Source of the DNA: Dicyema japonicum
Taxonomy: Eukaryota; Dicyemida; Rhombozoa; Dicyemidae
Direction of reading: 5' to 3'
DNA length: 64,000 nucleotides
Assembly: GCA_011109175.1 (NCBI GenBank)
Contig: RDEW01000005.1
Coordinates: forward strand, 1,028,903-1,092,902
Below, piece after piece: positions 11,241-22,672 of the stretch (the stretch's first letter is position 1; each line of letters starts with the position of its first letter). The notes beneath the pieces are model-generated. The model ran no database searches. It was not told the DNA's origin and saw only the letters and a list, made by a program, of their open reading frames with translations. Position numbers and translations under genes: made by a program.

Positions 11241-14200
11241 AACTATGATAAAGAGAGCGGCTGCTGACATCACGGAGTAAGCGTTTCCGCGGACAACTGC
11301 GATACCAATTCTTTGCCTCAGCCAGACCGCTTCCCGCACGTCTTTCTTGCGGTGGGCCAATTTTCCCCCGATTTCCTTTAGGAAAGAGGCTGTAATACTT
11401 CCGGCCGCACCAGACGTCTCGATTGCTACCGGTACAAAACGGTAGCGGTCTCCAATTTCGCCATATTTTTTAATCTTGATTTTTTAGGCAAGATCGGCTG
11501 CCGATCCAGCAAACTGCGCCGAGCTAAGTATCATCGAGTTCGAGAAAGAATCCACAACAGTGCAGTCCCATACAAGCGATTTTCCCTCAATGAACGGAAG
11601 GATAGTTAACCCATACGGTCTTTTCCCATCTCCGCGGTCCAATCTTACAAGTTCCAGTACTGCCAGGAAGCCTGCCGCTTCAAGAGCTCGCATGACAATG
11701 TTGTTCATAGCAGCATGGCGGGGTGCTCTTCTCGCACTCCTTTTGCATGAGAGCGGGTGCAGCCCTTTGGAATCGACGATCCCTCCACAACGACATTGGT
11801 GTTCGACGCAAACATCAACTCCCAGGTGTTGTGCGATCCCAATCCGAATGCAGTCATCGTCCAAAGGGTCCCCAGGAGGAAGACGGGAGTGCATCCAGCC
11901 ACGCTCCCATGGTTGGCGGACACGAGGCATGCAAGACGATGCTGGTTGGCCTCAGACTTTAGCACGTCGAAGATATTCTTGGAGTAATATCATCCCAGTC
12001 ACGTTGCCTCGAAGGATCGTTCGGCATATCCAAACCAGTTTCACACCATTCGACGAGCTTTGTCGAAGACTTTCCCAAGAAAGTCCAGTTGTAAACGTAG
12101 GATATCTTGAACCAAAAGGCTTCCATTTGAAGGCGATAACACATTTGCTGGAAAGGCGATCTTCAGCGTCGACCTGAGACCCGTTCCTCCGAGGCGTGTA
12201 GGAAGCTTGCATTGGTTCCAACTCGGCACATCAAAGTGGATGTTTGGAAGCAATTCAGCTGATTTTCTCAATGTCCTATCCAGTTACAGGAGGATGTCAC
12301 GATTTTTGAAACAGGGAGAACATCGGAGGGCATATAGGAGTTTGAGCAAACCGATGCTATTCTTCAAAAGGAGAACGCTGTATGAGCATCGAGTAAGGAG
12401 TTTCTCCGTGACTCTGGAGAGTTCATCCTCTTTTGTCAGTAGATGGCTCCGCAGTTCCTTTTCGTCGAGTGGGCACCCAAGAAGTTATGTCCGCTCCTTG
12501 AGTAAGACAGTAATTCTAGGTAGTACCGAGTTGAAAGACTCGACCACGTTGATAAAATCACTCTCTGAGTATGTGATGTTTATTAGCTCCGATTTCTTTA
12601 TGTTTATCTCAAGTCCGAGGTTTCGTAGTGCTGGCACGGCATGTGATAGAACGTCGTGTACTTTTCTCCACGACCCTCCAATTGTGGCGTCATCGAGATA
12701 CCAAAGGTTTAGTTGTGTGTTTATAGAGCGGACAATTTCATCGATGGCCAGAGCGAAGAGTAGTGGACCAAGTGAGTCCCTTGTTGGACTCCAGTCTCCG
12801 AACAGATAATCTTGTCTCCTAAAACCAGTGAAGAATTGGTTCCGTAAGAGAGGAAGACAAGTGGAATAAGTTCCGGGGCTCGTTTGCTTGTAGTTTCGAA
12901 AATTTGATCCCTCCTCAATGAATTGAAGGCATTGCAGATGTCCAGCTTGACCCCAATGTGTGGGTTTTGTTCGTCTTTTTGTCCAAAAAAACACCTCGCA
13001 GCATGCACTGCCGCCTCGCATCTGTTCCTTACACCAACCCCCAGTTGGAGGGAAAATTTTTCAGATATTCTCGGAGACAATGCTGCATGCGATTTTCGCT
13101 GTCAGTCTTCTGAAATAGTTGCCGACTGCGATGAGGAGGACCCCACCTTCAGGTTTTTTGAAGGCCAATATATGTGCACTGAAAAGAGCTCCCTTGCATG
13201 GGGAGGAATATTTCAATTCAAAATACGCATAACCAGTTTTGTAATTAATTTGACAAGGTTGCAGCCAGCTTCTGCAGTAGCCTCCGCCGTAAGATGCTTG
13301 ATGTGACCCGGCCACAAGCCATCGATACCTCCACTGCTACTCGCCGCAAACGACGAAATGCCGCGTCGCACTTCGCCTTCGGTGATCCTCGACAAATGTC
13401 CCGGAAGCACGAATGGACGGTAATCTTTCGGAGCACATGGATGTTTAAGTCTGAGTAGTTCCAGCACCTCAGGTGTCGCAGCCATAACAGTTTCGTCGCT
13501 GGCGACGACGCGCAACGCGCTCGGACGTTGCCTTCGAATAGTTTGGGGTTCACTCTCTTTAAGTTTTTCCGGGCCATTTAAATAAACCGGAGGATTGGAA
13601 TCAGAATTCCTTGATTTCTTGACTTCCGTCTTGGTGAGAGAAAGCACATAGAAAACCTGGATGTTTTTTTCATTTTTGAAGAAAGAGAGTTGTAGTGCTT
13701 TTCTCTGTATTCCTTTGATCTTCTTTTGAGTCGATAAATGGAATTCCAAGGGCCATCGGAGCAAAACTGATGAGTTTTTATCCAGGCCCTCAGGTCGTCG
13801 GAACGTGAGAGCATCGTCAATTGCAGAGGCCAGGCATGTAGCCGCGGGGATCCGGACGGGTCTTGGGATCCTGATTGGGATCTTCATGGCTTTCCTTAGA
13901 TCCGACAAGAAGAGCAAGAGGTTGTCCATATCATTGAAGTCTAGAGGCTCGTTTGGTTCGACGTGCTCGTTTGGAATGATTTTTCTGGGTTTTCCAACCA
14001 GTGTCCATGCAGACACTGCAGTTCCACAGGCAGAGCGAGCACGCAGCCCGCTGAGACATCTTTATGCATCCATGGTGGAAAAAGTCACCGCAAGACGAGC
14101 AGAAAAGTCCATATTTGCGTGCATTGGCAAAACCGCATGTAGAGCATGTAGTGTCCAGTCTCTTGTGTGTAATGTGTGTTGCTCCATGATGATACAATTA
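11241..14200 (-). mobile_element. PHD-RT-endonuclease retrotransposon (copy 2, decayed)
   Basis: Same architecture as copy 1 but diverged. Minus strand from 14197: PHD-type finger (TTCSTCGFANARKYG, CSSCGDFFHHGC, ACSLC); the RIPRPVRIPAATCLASAID segment near 13860; RT pieces (VKLDICNAFNSLRRDQI, WYLDDATIGG) between 13315 and 12040 in shifting frames; zinc knuckle (CRCGGIVDSKGLHPLSC); nuclease-like KRPYGLTILPF...LVWDCTVVDS; and the C-terminal segment FVPVAIETSGAAG...AVVRGNAYSVMSAAAL ending near 11241. The RPD aspartate of the nuclease motif is Tyr here (KRPYG). At least five frame changes make it a pseudo-element. Confidence 0.85.
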
Positions 14201-14269
14201 CTCACCACAAGACCACACGTTTTTTTTAAATATATGAACTAAAAATTACAGAACTAAATTTTAGACGAG

Positions 14270-14900
14270 ATCAGGTACAAAGTATGCCAATCATGGTCAG
14301 ACTTTCTTACGAAAGAATGCTAGAAGTGGTAACAACTATACCAACAGGTAAACGACCAATTCCTCTGCAACATGGCATTCCCGCATCCTGCAGACTTGGT
14401 CAGGGTACAGGAGAAAGGAGGATGGACAATTCGTGAACACCCACAATCAGATTGATCACATCATCTGCAGGCAAAAGGACCGCTGTATTATAACTGATGT
14501 CGGGACTATGGAGGCTCAATCATCGACAGTGACCACAAAATACTCATTGCCAAACTCTTATTGAAGAAATACGGGTCGTTGCTAAGAATGAAAAGGAAAG
14601 TCAGTGATTAATCAAAACCACATGCAAAAAGTTACAATCTGGACTACTTGAGGACCCAAAATAACCCTGGCTCAACATTCAGAGAATATCTAGACAAAGA
14701 ACTCGAGGAGATATCAATGGACTTACCGTCCCCCAGATGCATATAACTTATTAAATCAGGCAATCAAAATGGCAGGAGACGTATCTGTCAAGGGATCGAG
14801 AAATCGTTTCCCTCGAATGAGGCAGACATAGTAAAACTCCTTGCCAGCCAGCAGAAGAAAATATGGATACAGAACTTGGGCGACCTCATCAGCGGATATG
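14270..14900 (+). mobile_element. APE-type LINE fragment (endonuclease part)
   Basis: Translated pieces around 14420-14560 resemble the end of an apurinic-type endonuclease: a Trp/Asn/His stretch with HNQIDHIICRQKDRC and IDSDHKILIAKL across frame breaks (NQIDHI and SDHK being the family signatures). The reading frame is broken many times. The fragment runs into the inverted-repeat structure starting at 14907. Confidence 0.65.
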
Positions 14901-14906
14901 GAAAAA

Positions 14907-15890
14907 CTATACCATTTCAGGTTTAAAGTGGGTCTTACCAAAAGCAAAGTGGGTCTTACCAAAAGCAAAGTGGTTCTTACCAAAAGCAAAGTGGTACTTA
15001 CCAAAAGCAAAGTGGTACTTACCAAAAGCAAAGTGGAACTTACCAAAAGCAAAGTGGAACTTACCAAAAGCAAAGTGGAACTTACCAAAAGCAAAGTGGT
15101 ACTTACCAAAAGCAAAGTAGTACTTGTAGGATATAGACGCGTAATATTTTATCAGTGGCCCCTCTTATTGACTGGTCAGTGAAGTATGACCCCAGGAGTG
15201 ACCACAATCCAATATTTTTGGAGTTCAAAACGAGGTCACGGATAAAAGGACAATACCCAACGATAACAAACTCAGCCTTGCGAATTGGAGAGGATTCAAA
15301 GAATACGTCGATAATTGTATTGGACTATTAAATTTCCTCACTTTTCCCTCCGTCGAACAATTAGTGAAATGGTTCAACTCCATTATAAACGCTGCGAAAA
15401 AGAAGTACATTCAACACAACGACGAAACATCTGATCAGAGAACGAAATAATCTAAAGATGGTAAAATCGCCAACAGAAAAGAACATCAGGAAAATACGAG
15501 AGCAGAACACAGAGATCGACAACAACATAAAGACAGAAAATGCAAATAGATGGACGAGACTATCGAAGGCTCTCTACAAAAACCCCCCAATGCAGAGAGT
15601 ATGGATGTGGATCTAAAACACCAAAAGATCCACCCCAGAGAGAAAAGTCGACTCTACATAAAACCAGACACACTGATAAAATATTACGCGTCTATATCCT
15701 ACAAGTACCAATTTGCTTTTGGTAAGTTCCACTTTGCTTTTGGTAAGTTCCACTTTGCTTTTGGTAAGTACCACTTTGCTTTTGGTAAGTACCACTTTGC
15801 TTTTGGTAAGTACCACTTTGCTTTTGGTAAGTTCCACTTTGCTTTTGGTAAGACCCACTTTAAACCTGAAATGGTATAGACTCGTTTCCA
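14907..15890. mobile_element. Foldback-like structure: inverted arms of 21-bp tandem repeats
   Basis: Left arm about 14907-15166 and right arm about 15667-15890 are reverse complements. Each holds a row of about seven to nine 21-bp units containing 'cttaccaaaagcaaa' (left) or its complement (right). Both arms are flanked by the same unique sequence: 'actataccatttcaggttta' outside and 'tatagacgcgtaatatttta' inside. About 500 bp lies between them and encodes broken LINE sequence (SDHNPIFLEFKTR, a piece ending an APE endonuclease). Inverted arms built of tandem repeats are the hallmark of Foldback-type transposons. LINE sequence on both outer sides suggests insertion into, or rearrangement of, a LINE. 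Confidence 0.75.
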
Positions 15891-16275
15891 CAGAGGTCAG
15901 CTGAGAAAAATAACAGGAACTACTTGGCCTACGAGAATATCGAGGAATGCTTTATATAAGAGATGCAGCACTAGACCTATCAGCTTAGAAGTACTGGAAT
16001 CCCGATGGAAGCTCTGCGGACACGTGCTGAGGATGGAATTAACATCCCCACCTAACATATCTATGGAAAAATACTATGTTAGCCAAGAAGGTCGCTATCG
16101 TGGAAGACCAAGAACAACACTGCCAATAGTCTTACAAAAAGACCTGGTCAATATCAAAAAAATATAATAAATGCCGACGACCTGGACAACATGAGAGCCT
16201 TGGCTAGGAACAGGGGAGCATGGAAAAGGATGACATCTAACCTTGTTTCTTTTGTTGCACATGCAGGGGCTATAA
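15890..16275 (+). mobile_element. LINE C-terminal fragment
   Basis: Reads QLRKITGTTWPTRISRNALY, then RWKLCGHVLRMELTSPPN, then GRPRTTLPIVLQKDL: the typical post-RT region (xxLRxxGHVLRM...RGRPxTTLP) of APE-type LINEs. It continues the outer LINE interrupted by the foldback-like structure. Frame breaks are present. Confidence 0.7.
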
Positions 16276-16319
16276 TTAGTATGGCTCTCGTGAAGTGCTT
16301 CTTAGAACAAAGAATAAGG

Positions 16320-17840
16320 TAATCGATTAGCTTAAATTAATTGAAAGTTTCAAGGACAACGGAAAGTTTTATGAGGCCGTTAGAGAATTAGAGGCAATGT
16401 ACTGAAATAACTAGTAATTTTGCTGGACGACCAAGGAGACAAACCGTGGATCAATTGGAAGTGCGTAGCTTATCGCTGACCACTTCGAAAATTTATTCAA
16501 ATTGAATGATCACGGTAGCATTAGGACTGCTCCAGAATGGAGAGGAAATAACTCCACAAGAAGTAGCACCCCAAAATTGAAAAATGAAAAAACGGAATGT
16601 ACAGAACCGGCAGCGCCCTACAGCTGGGAGAGAAAACTCTGATACTCGTTCAGAAGGCTCACAAACCATAATAAAAAATCTCAGACCATTTATACTGATG
16701 GAAAATATAATTTGGAGAGTCTTTAGCTTTCTTCTTACCATAGCAGCTTCCATGAGGGCAGATCGACCTCGGATGTTGTGTGGAGCCACAAGTGTAGGTG
16801 CAGAATGGTTCAAAGGTTCAGAGTGATGACCATTCTTGGGACCGACATATCAAAGGCTTTCGACTCGCTAAATCGGCGGAAATTGTCACAAGTCCTTGAA
16901 GGTTTTCTTGATAGTTCTACTGTCAGGCTAATTAAGACACTCCTAGCGGACACGTAACTGAATGTGAGGTTCAGGAGAACCTGCTCAGACGATTCGAGAC
17001 AACAGTAGTAACCCCAAGAAGATCCACTATCCCCTATTTTTGTTTGTCATCTACCTTGAGGCCCTTCGGGACCTGGAGCCGCTCCTTAAAGGGAAACGTG
17101 CACAATAGCATACGCAAATGGCGTAAAATTCATTTCAAATGACAAAGAAGCACTCACTGCTTTATTGAAGAAAATACTGTGCAAGTTGGTAGAATGGTTC
17201 ATAACTGTAAAACTGAAGTCACTTAATTAAGAGGAGATACCTAGGACGGAAGAGTATTGGCGCAAAACCAAAAAGCTCATTTTTCAGTGAAATTGAAGAC
17301 ATAACAAGAAAAAATTTAGCAAATGCCGGACTGCACAAAATCAAAAAAATCTGGTTTGCCCGTAAAGGGCTCGACGTTGAGTACGCATGTACAACGCACT
17401 TGTGAAACCAATACTCCTGTCTAACGGGGGCACTTGGGCTTGTACAAGACAGGAACTTAGAAAGCTGAATTCCTTCCACAGAGACCAGCTTCGGCATATC
17501 CTTTCCTCCTAGGACCACTCCAGACTGCAGTCCGACATTCTTCCTAGAAAACAAAAAGTACAGCGGTTTTGTAAGAGATCCTGGATGCAAGATGGATGCT
17601 GTTTAGACACATATTTCGTCTGTACCTGTGGACCCCACATACGTTGGCACGGAGGATTACTTTGTTTTGGACGTTCTGCGTTTCCGTTGTCAACCAAGGG
17701 CGACTTTACCGACCATCCTTGACGAAGATCTTAAGGAAATCGGTTGACACCTCAAGTACGGGAAGACCTCGACAGGCTGCGAAACGAGGCAAAGAATCGC
17801 CAGAGTTGGAAGAAACTAGGTATTCATTTGATTTCTAGTG
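16320..17840 (+). mobile_element. Second decayed LINE, reverse transcriptase region
   Basis: Pieces in order: ESFKDNGKFYEAVRELEAMY (between endonuclease and RT), MTILGTDISKAFDSLNRRKL (motif A), a degraded PLSPIF (motif B), IAYANGV where YADD is expected (motif C lost), YNALVKPILLSNGGTWACT, FHRDQLRHILSS, and a C-terminal domain near 17600-17790. Many stops and shifts make this a dead copy. Confidence 0.7.
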
Positions 17841-18042
17841 TTGGACATGCTTTATCACGTCCTATGACATAAAGTACCCATAACAATAAGTGCACTTATG
17901 TCTACTCCACACTCGGATGGCTCTAATGTCCCTACTATCCTTACCCACCTAAATGCTATTTTTCAATTAATAATAAATTAATATTATATTTATTTTTTTA
18001 TCGAAAACTACTATTATTACTTTAAATATTGTAATTCTATAT

Positions 18043-18567
18043 TTACTCACATCCTATTGTAATATTTAGCAAAATAACAAACCTTCGACTTCACAAACGA
18101 AATTTAGTTTTCCTCTGCAATCGAATGCATTCCATTTTCCAGCAAACCACATATTGACGCAATGCTCTCCATTAATATGGTTTGGTTCCATTATATCGTA
18201 ATTTGTATATCCCTAATAAGTTATTGAACAGTTAAACTTGTCTTTCATGTTTCAAATTATAGGAAAGCATATGATATGTTTTAACTCCAATATAAAACCA
18301 TTTTTTAAAACTCAAATAAAATGTGCCTTTAAAATTTACGAAAATAATTAAACTGTATATAAAATTATTTGTCGAGCAATCGTTGATTGAGACCAGTTGA
18401 CCTCCAATTTCAATACATGTTTTTTCAGCTTCCACAAAATTCTTTTTCTCTTCGAAGTAAATATAACAGTGGTTTTCGTAGCATTCGACAAGTTCTAGAG
18501 AATAATAATATTATTTACGCTTCTCTTTAGACCTTATTAGAAAAATTAAGGAAAACAAAAATAACAT
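18043..18567 (-). CDS. Secreted C-type lectin-domain protein
   Basis: Small extracellular carbohydrate-binding-type protein of about 139 residues. ATG at 18565-18567 starts a hydrophobic signal (MLFLFSLIFLI). The C-type lectin-like domain follows: ECYENHCYIYFEEKKNFVEA, EKTCIEIGGQLVSIND, WFYIGVKT, then EPNHINGEH, C, WFAGKWNAFDCRGKLNFVCE. EPN is the motif of mannose-type Ca-dependent lectins, but the partner WND reads WNA, so calcium/sugar binding is uncertain. Introns: a 24-nt one after the signal exon, an optional in-frame 27-nt one, a 25-nt one before GYTNYD, and a 29-nt one near the end. The total is a whole number of codons. The stop at 18043-18045 depends on the last splice. Confidence 0.8.
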
Positions 18568-18724
18568 TGCAGTAAACTGTGAACTGCCAATTAATTAAAA
18601 TTATTATTTATAGGATTCGAAAAACATATGGTTTTATATCAATTTGTCGATAAAAATTAATTGTGCCAATTTTTGTCCAATTTTCTATTTTTCCTGAATT
18701 TTAATATAAATGATATTTTGAGTC

Positions 18725-18865
18725 AACTTGGAGGAATAAGCGGGAAATCGTTACATTTCCTCAAAAAGCTGGGACGTCTGGTTAAATCACAACGCATGTG
18801 AGACTCAGTGGCTTCTCCAGTTATCAACGTCGATTATATCGGCTGGGACCATTTTTGATTAATTT
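18725..18865 (+). mobile_element. 3' end of PHD-RT-endonuclease element
   Basis: Reads GGISGKSLHFLKKLGRLVKS, matching GGISGKSLRFQKKLGRLATL of copy 1, and ends in the common terminal block 'aacgtcgattatatcgg'. 5'-truncated solo tail on the plus strand. Confidence 0.8.
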
Positions 18866-19034
18866 TTTTTCATTTAAATTAAATTATTATGACCTACAAA
18901 TAATCTCAACCAAATATTATAAAAGATAATCAAAATATGTTAACTTTAAAGATAATTGAAAATTATCCAGATGTTTCTTTTTTAATGACATATTTTGGAA
19001 CAATAAATTTTAATTAATGCATATTCGTATTGAT

Positions 19035-19140
19035 TAGTTTCGTAGTTAGAAGCATTCCCGCGATTCCCATAAGCATGTGGGTACTTAGGGTTCCGCTTCT
19101 GCCGTACTCTTTACTATCCATAGTTCATCAAAGTTTTTTT
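19035..19140 (-). mobile_element. LINE-G 3' end, minus strand
   Basis: Shares 'cccataagcat' and 'gccgtactct' with 34335-34520, where the minus strand encodes a LINE C-terminus. Only the 3' untranslated part is clear here. Confidence 0.55.
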
Positions 19141-20330
19141 CATTTTCAACCAACTTGTACATAATCCAGACAGAGATGGTGCGTTGTTCTCCGCCGTTCA
19201 TGGCTCCTCGCTTTAAACTCAGCGAAGGAGAAATGTCTGGGGTGACCAGTTAAACGGGTCATTTCCGATTTAAGGAAATTGAGTCTCTCCATTTATCTGA
19301 AATCCCACTGGTGGTATTCGACTGCTGGTTTAATGACCTGGTTGTATAGGAGAACTAGCATTCCTCCACACAGGGGCGAAAATGACACTTTTATGTGATT
19401 CAGCTTTTGAAATTCGCTAGTGGGAACCTTTTTAACATGATGGGAGAACGATAACAATGGATCAAAAGTTACTCCCAATATTTAAGGTTCCAGTTTTTTG
19501 GAATAGGCTTTCCAAATAGCATAATATCCGAATCTTCCTTCAATCTCCAATCGGTGAAATAATCGTATAGGAAATTTCCTCAGACCGACTGTCAGTTTGT
19601 CGCTAACCAGGTTTTAAGTTTCGCAAAAAAGTCTCAAGTTCTGTGGTGGCCTCATAAGTGGAATTACTACGACATCCAATGATCAAATCACCCACATGTG
19701 TCAGCAGAGAAATTGTTTCCCTCAGAGTATGACATTATGTTGAAATAAATTTATAAAAGCTGGAGAGAGCGGAGATACTTGAGGGATACTATTGGGGAAG
19801 AAAAGAGATCATGATCTCGAGAGCCAATGCAAATACGTGTTCTGCGTTTGTTAAGTTATTTTTACTGTAGAATAACTTCTTAGAACGTTTGTGGACATTA
19901 GGGCTTTCTAAATATCCGAGGTAAGCAATAAAATCTGAAGAGGATGACCAAATGTGACAAGTCTTTCGGTAGTAAACTGACTTAAAATCAAATACATTTT
20001 TGAAGACCAATCCGTTTTTGAAACCACGTGGGATATCAGGTCAGGAAGAATCTTTCACATGACATCTTTCTCTATGAGCGGTGAGAGACAACACGTCACG
20101 GATATAAGGCGGAAAAAAGGTGGTGAATGTTCTGTTTTACCAGGTTTCGGAATAAATCCATGATAGAGTTTTTTGACTTGTTCAGAATTCAGTTTTTGTT
20201 TATGGACAGTCAATGGCTATATCGCCTATATATTTCAAGAGAATTGGGAAAACAGCATTAGGACCGACAAAAAGGGTTCATCGGTCCAATAACAATTTTT
20301 TAACAGTTTCCAGGAGGAATACATCAGACC
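19140..20330 (-). mobile_element. Decayed LINE reverse transcriptase, minus strand
   Basis: Minus-strand pieces: FIPKPGKTEHSPPFFRLISV (RT motif with PxxYRPIS-like spacing), a degraded motif B near 19790 (IPQVSPLSPAF), then LGVTFDPLLSFSHHVKKV and the LxNQVIKPAVEY region (19293-19478). Similar to the plus-strand LINE at 25.6-27.7 kb. Frames are broken throughout. Confidence 0.65.
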
Positions 20331-20899
20331 AGAGATGGTCTTGAGCTTCTGAGTCTATATCGTGGGAGACGGAACATATAGCGTCTAAAAAAGTCCTTGT
20401 GGTTTACCATGGGGTAATTAGACATTATTTTGTTAATTTTCTTTTGGTTTGCGGTTGTTATTACTGTGATTGATTCGTTTTCATTTGGCGAAGACCTCAA
20501 CATAATGAGACCGTAAAATTTTTCTTCCCAAGAGAAGATATTATTAGATTCCGTGATTTTTATTGATTAGTTTTTATTAGAGTCATAATTTGTCTGTTAA
20601 GTAGACGGATGTTAAGCAAAGTAAGCTAACTTCTCTTTAGTGAGTTTCTATTTTTATGAGGCAACAGGTTTCTGAGTCAATGGTTGGGTTTATGGGCTTA
20701 TAGGTTACCCGAGGCACTAACCGACTCTAAAAAATAACATCGTTAAGTAATTCAAGAATATTGACATAAGAATAGCTCTCAATTTATTAACCCCCAGTAT
20801 CACTTACCTGTAGGAAACTTGTGACCGTCAAAAACGCGCCGCTAAAGTAGGACGCTCCCAGAAATCCACCACTTTCACGCCGAGCCCAGGTGGTCCAAA

Positions 20900-22285
20900 G
20901 AAAGAAGAGATCCCAAACAACTCTTCTGGACAGAGATGGATAATGTTCACATCACAAGCGTGCTAGTTCCACTCTGAAGGCCCCAGAAGTTATGAAGCGC
21001 TAATCTCAGGAGGTTTATATTGCAATATCTTGTTCTCTTCAAGGTTCCGTATGGCACGCATAGACATAAAGTCATGCATACTCTTAGTCCAGGTTTGGTT
21101 TTTTGCCTGAGGTGGGATTCTCCTGAATGTTCATTGGAGGTCAATTAAGATTTCTCGGATGTGTCTGTGGTTAGTTGATTTGAGTAATGAGAAGGTTGGG
21201 TAATTGGAGTCAAATGATTGTTGGAGATGTTGTAAAACTCCTCATTCAAGGTCAACATCATTCAACATCAGGATCTTCGATTCTCAGTGGGAGATGACTT
21301 TATTAGCCTATTATGAGTCTCAATGCTTAACTTTGTACTTTTTTTTAGCTTTTGTATGATGGAGAGTGATAAGCATGATGATAGGTTGAGGATTCATAAT
21401 TCAATGTCGTCTTGAATTGTTCGTACGGGAGCTTAGGAAATTCCTTTTTGCCCGTTTGAGTGCCTACCTACCACTCGAAAGACACTTGATTTTTGTTTTG
21501 CTCTGGTGCGAAGTTATTCTACGTGTTTACTGATGGTGAGAGATGGCTCAAAAAACTCTGAGGATTCAAGGATGTTTGTCCACTGGAAGTAATTCGTCGT
21601 CCATGGATAAAATAGGACTGTAATTGAATCGATTTTGGTGTAGAATTATTAAAGATTTCGATGGGAATGGAGACAGTTTAGAACTATTTAGTCGGAAAAT
21701 GGATTTAAATGGGTTTGGACATTTTCCAAGGTCATTTGGACGTTTCTATTCCTTGCTGGAATTATAAAATCGTTTTCTAATAGAAGCAACGATAGATGGA
21801 GCGTTTTCCAAATCGATGGAATGTCGTTGAGGTTGAGATTAAATAGTTAATGGGAAAGAACAGATCCCTGAAAAAACCGTTGGAAGGTAACAAAACCAGG
21901 AAATATGGGACTATAAACAGATTTGACATGGAAAGGAAATTTGTTAGTCAGGACTATTAAACTGAATGGCTATTTGATGATCTGATCTTGTTTGAGAGGA
22001 CCACACAAGAAATTCAGCAAAAACATTTGTCAGGTCGATTGAAACTTGAGCAGTTTTTTTCAGGGAGCATAGAATTGTCTCAATAAACTGCGTCAAGGTG
22101 GAAAGGTAGGAGGTTGTTGAGTGAAGGGGACAAGATTCATTTCACCATTTGGAAAAGTTGAGGTGGCATAAAATCTCATTCAGAACTATTCTTTCCAGGA
22201 TCTTCGATACCATCGAGGTAAGAGAAGTTGGTCTGTAAGAGGATGAGGAATCCTTATTGTTTTTGAGTACGGGGGTAATGGTCGA
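20900..22285 (-). mobile_element. Decayed LINE reverse transcriptase, minus strand
   Basis: Minus-strand pieces near 22250-22050 read SSSYRPTSLTSMVSKILER, ERIVLNEILCHLNF, STTSYLSTLTQFIETIL and VSIDLTNVF, the N-terminal half of a Jockey-type RT. Lower coordinates hold only weak LINE similarity (DKHPxILRVF near 21600). Heavily decayed. Confidence 0.55.
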
Positions 22286-22289
22286 CTTT

Positions 22290-22620
22290 TTTCATTTTTA
22301 GGGGATAGCTTAGTGGTTGAAGTGTCACGCCTGAACACTAGTCATGGGTTGGAAATTCCCGCTGGCTACTAGGTTTCCTTCCTTGTTCTACTAGAGCGAC
22401 ATCATGTGATCTACCTACCTCAAATGACGCCCAGTACCAGGATGACATGGAAAATGATCATTTGCTTCCCCCATCTGAAATGATTGGATGTGTTCTGGAT
22501 AACTTGTATGTGATATGGAAGGACTCTTCAGCGACTGTGGGAACTGAATACATTTAATTGGCTGTCTACTGTTAATTTATTCCTCGGTGTATCCGGGGGT
22601 TAATAAATTAAGGAAAATAA
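22290..22620 (+). mobile_element. SINE-B, complete copy with tRNA-like head
   Basis: Head: 'atagcttagtggttgaag' (A box) and 'gggttggaaattcccgc' (B box). Body: 'gtgatctacctacctcaaat' and 'gacgcccagtaccagg'. Tail: 'cggtgtatccgggggttaat' followed by AAATTAAGGAAAATAA. The head makes this a tRNA-derived SINE. The tail resembles the LINE-T tail (ggtgatcccggggttctaa), so LINE-T is the likely partner. Truncated copies lie at 7060, 34800, 35560, 58290 and 59410. Confidence 0.8.
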
Positions 22621-22672
22621 ATTATTTTAAACGATAATATTTTTAATTAAAAATTACTAAATATTATTTCAC

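Noticed and set aside
11560-12177. 205-codon plus-strand ORF
   Set aside because: Antisense to the knuckle and nuclease region of retroelement copy 2; no family resemblance of its own.
14841-15182. Open frames with repeated LTKSKVV or LPKAKWY peptides
   Set aside because: They arise because a 21-bp unit is divisible by three and stays open in several frames on both strands; the inverted arms carry the same pattern. No start context or homology.
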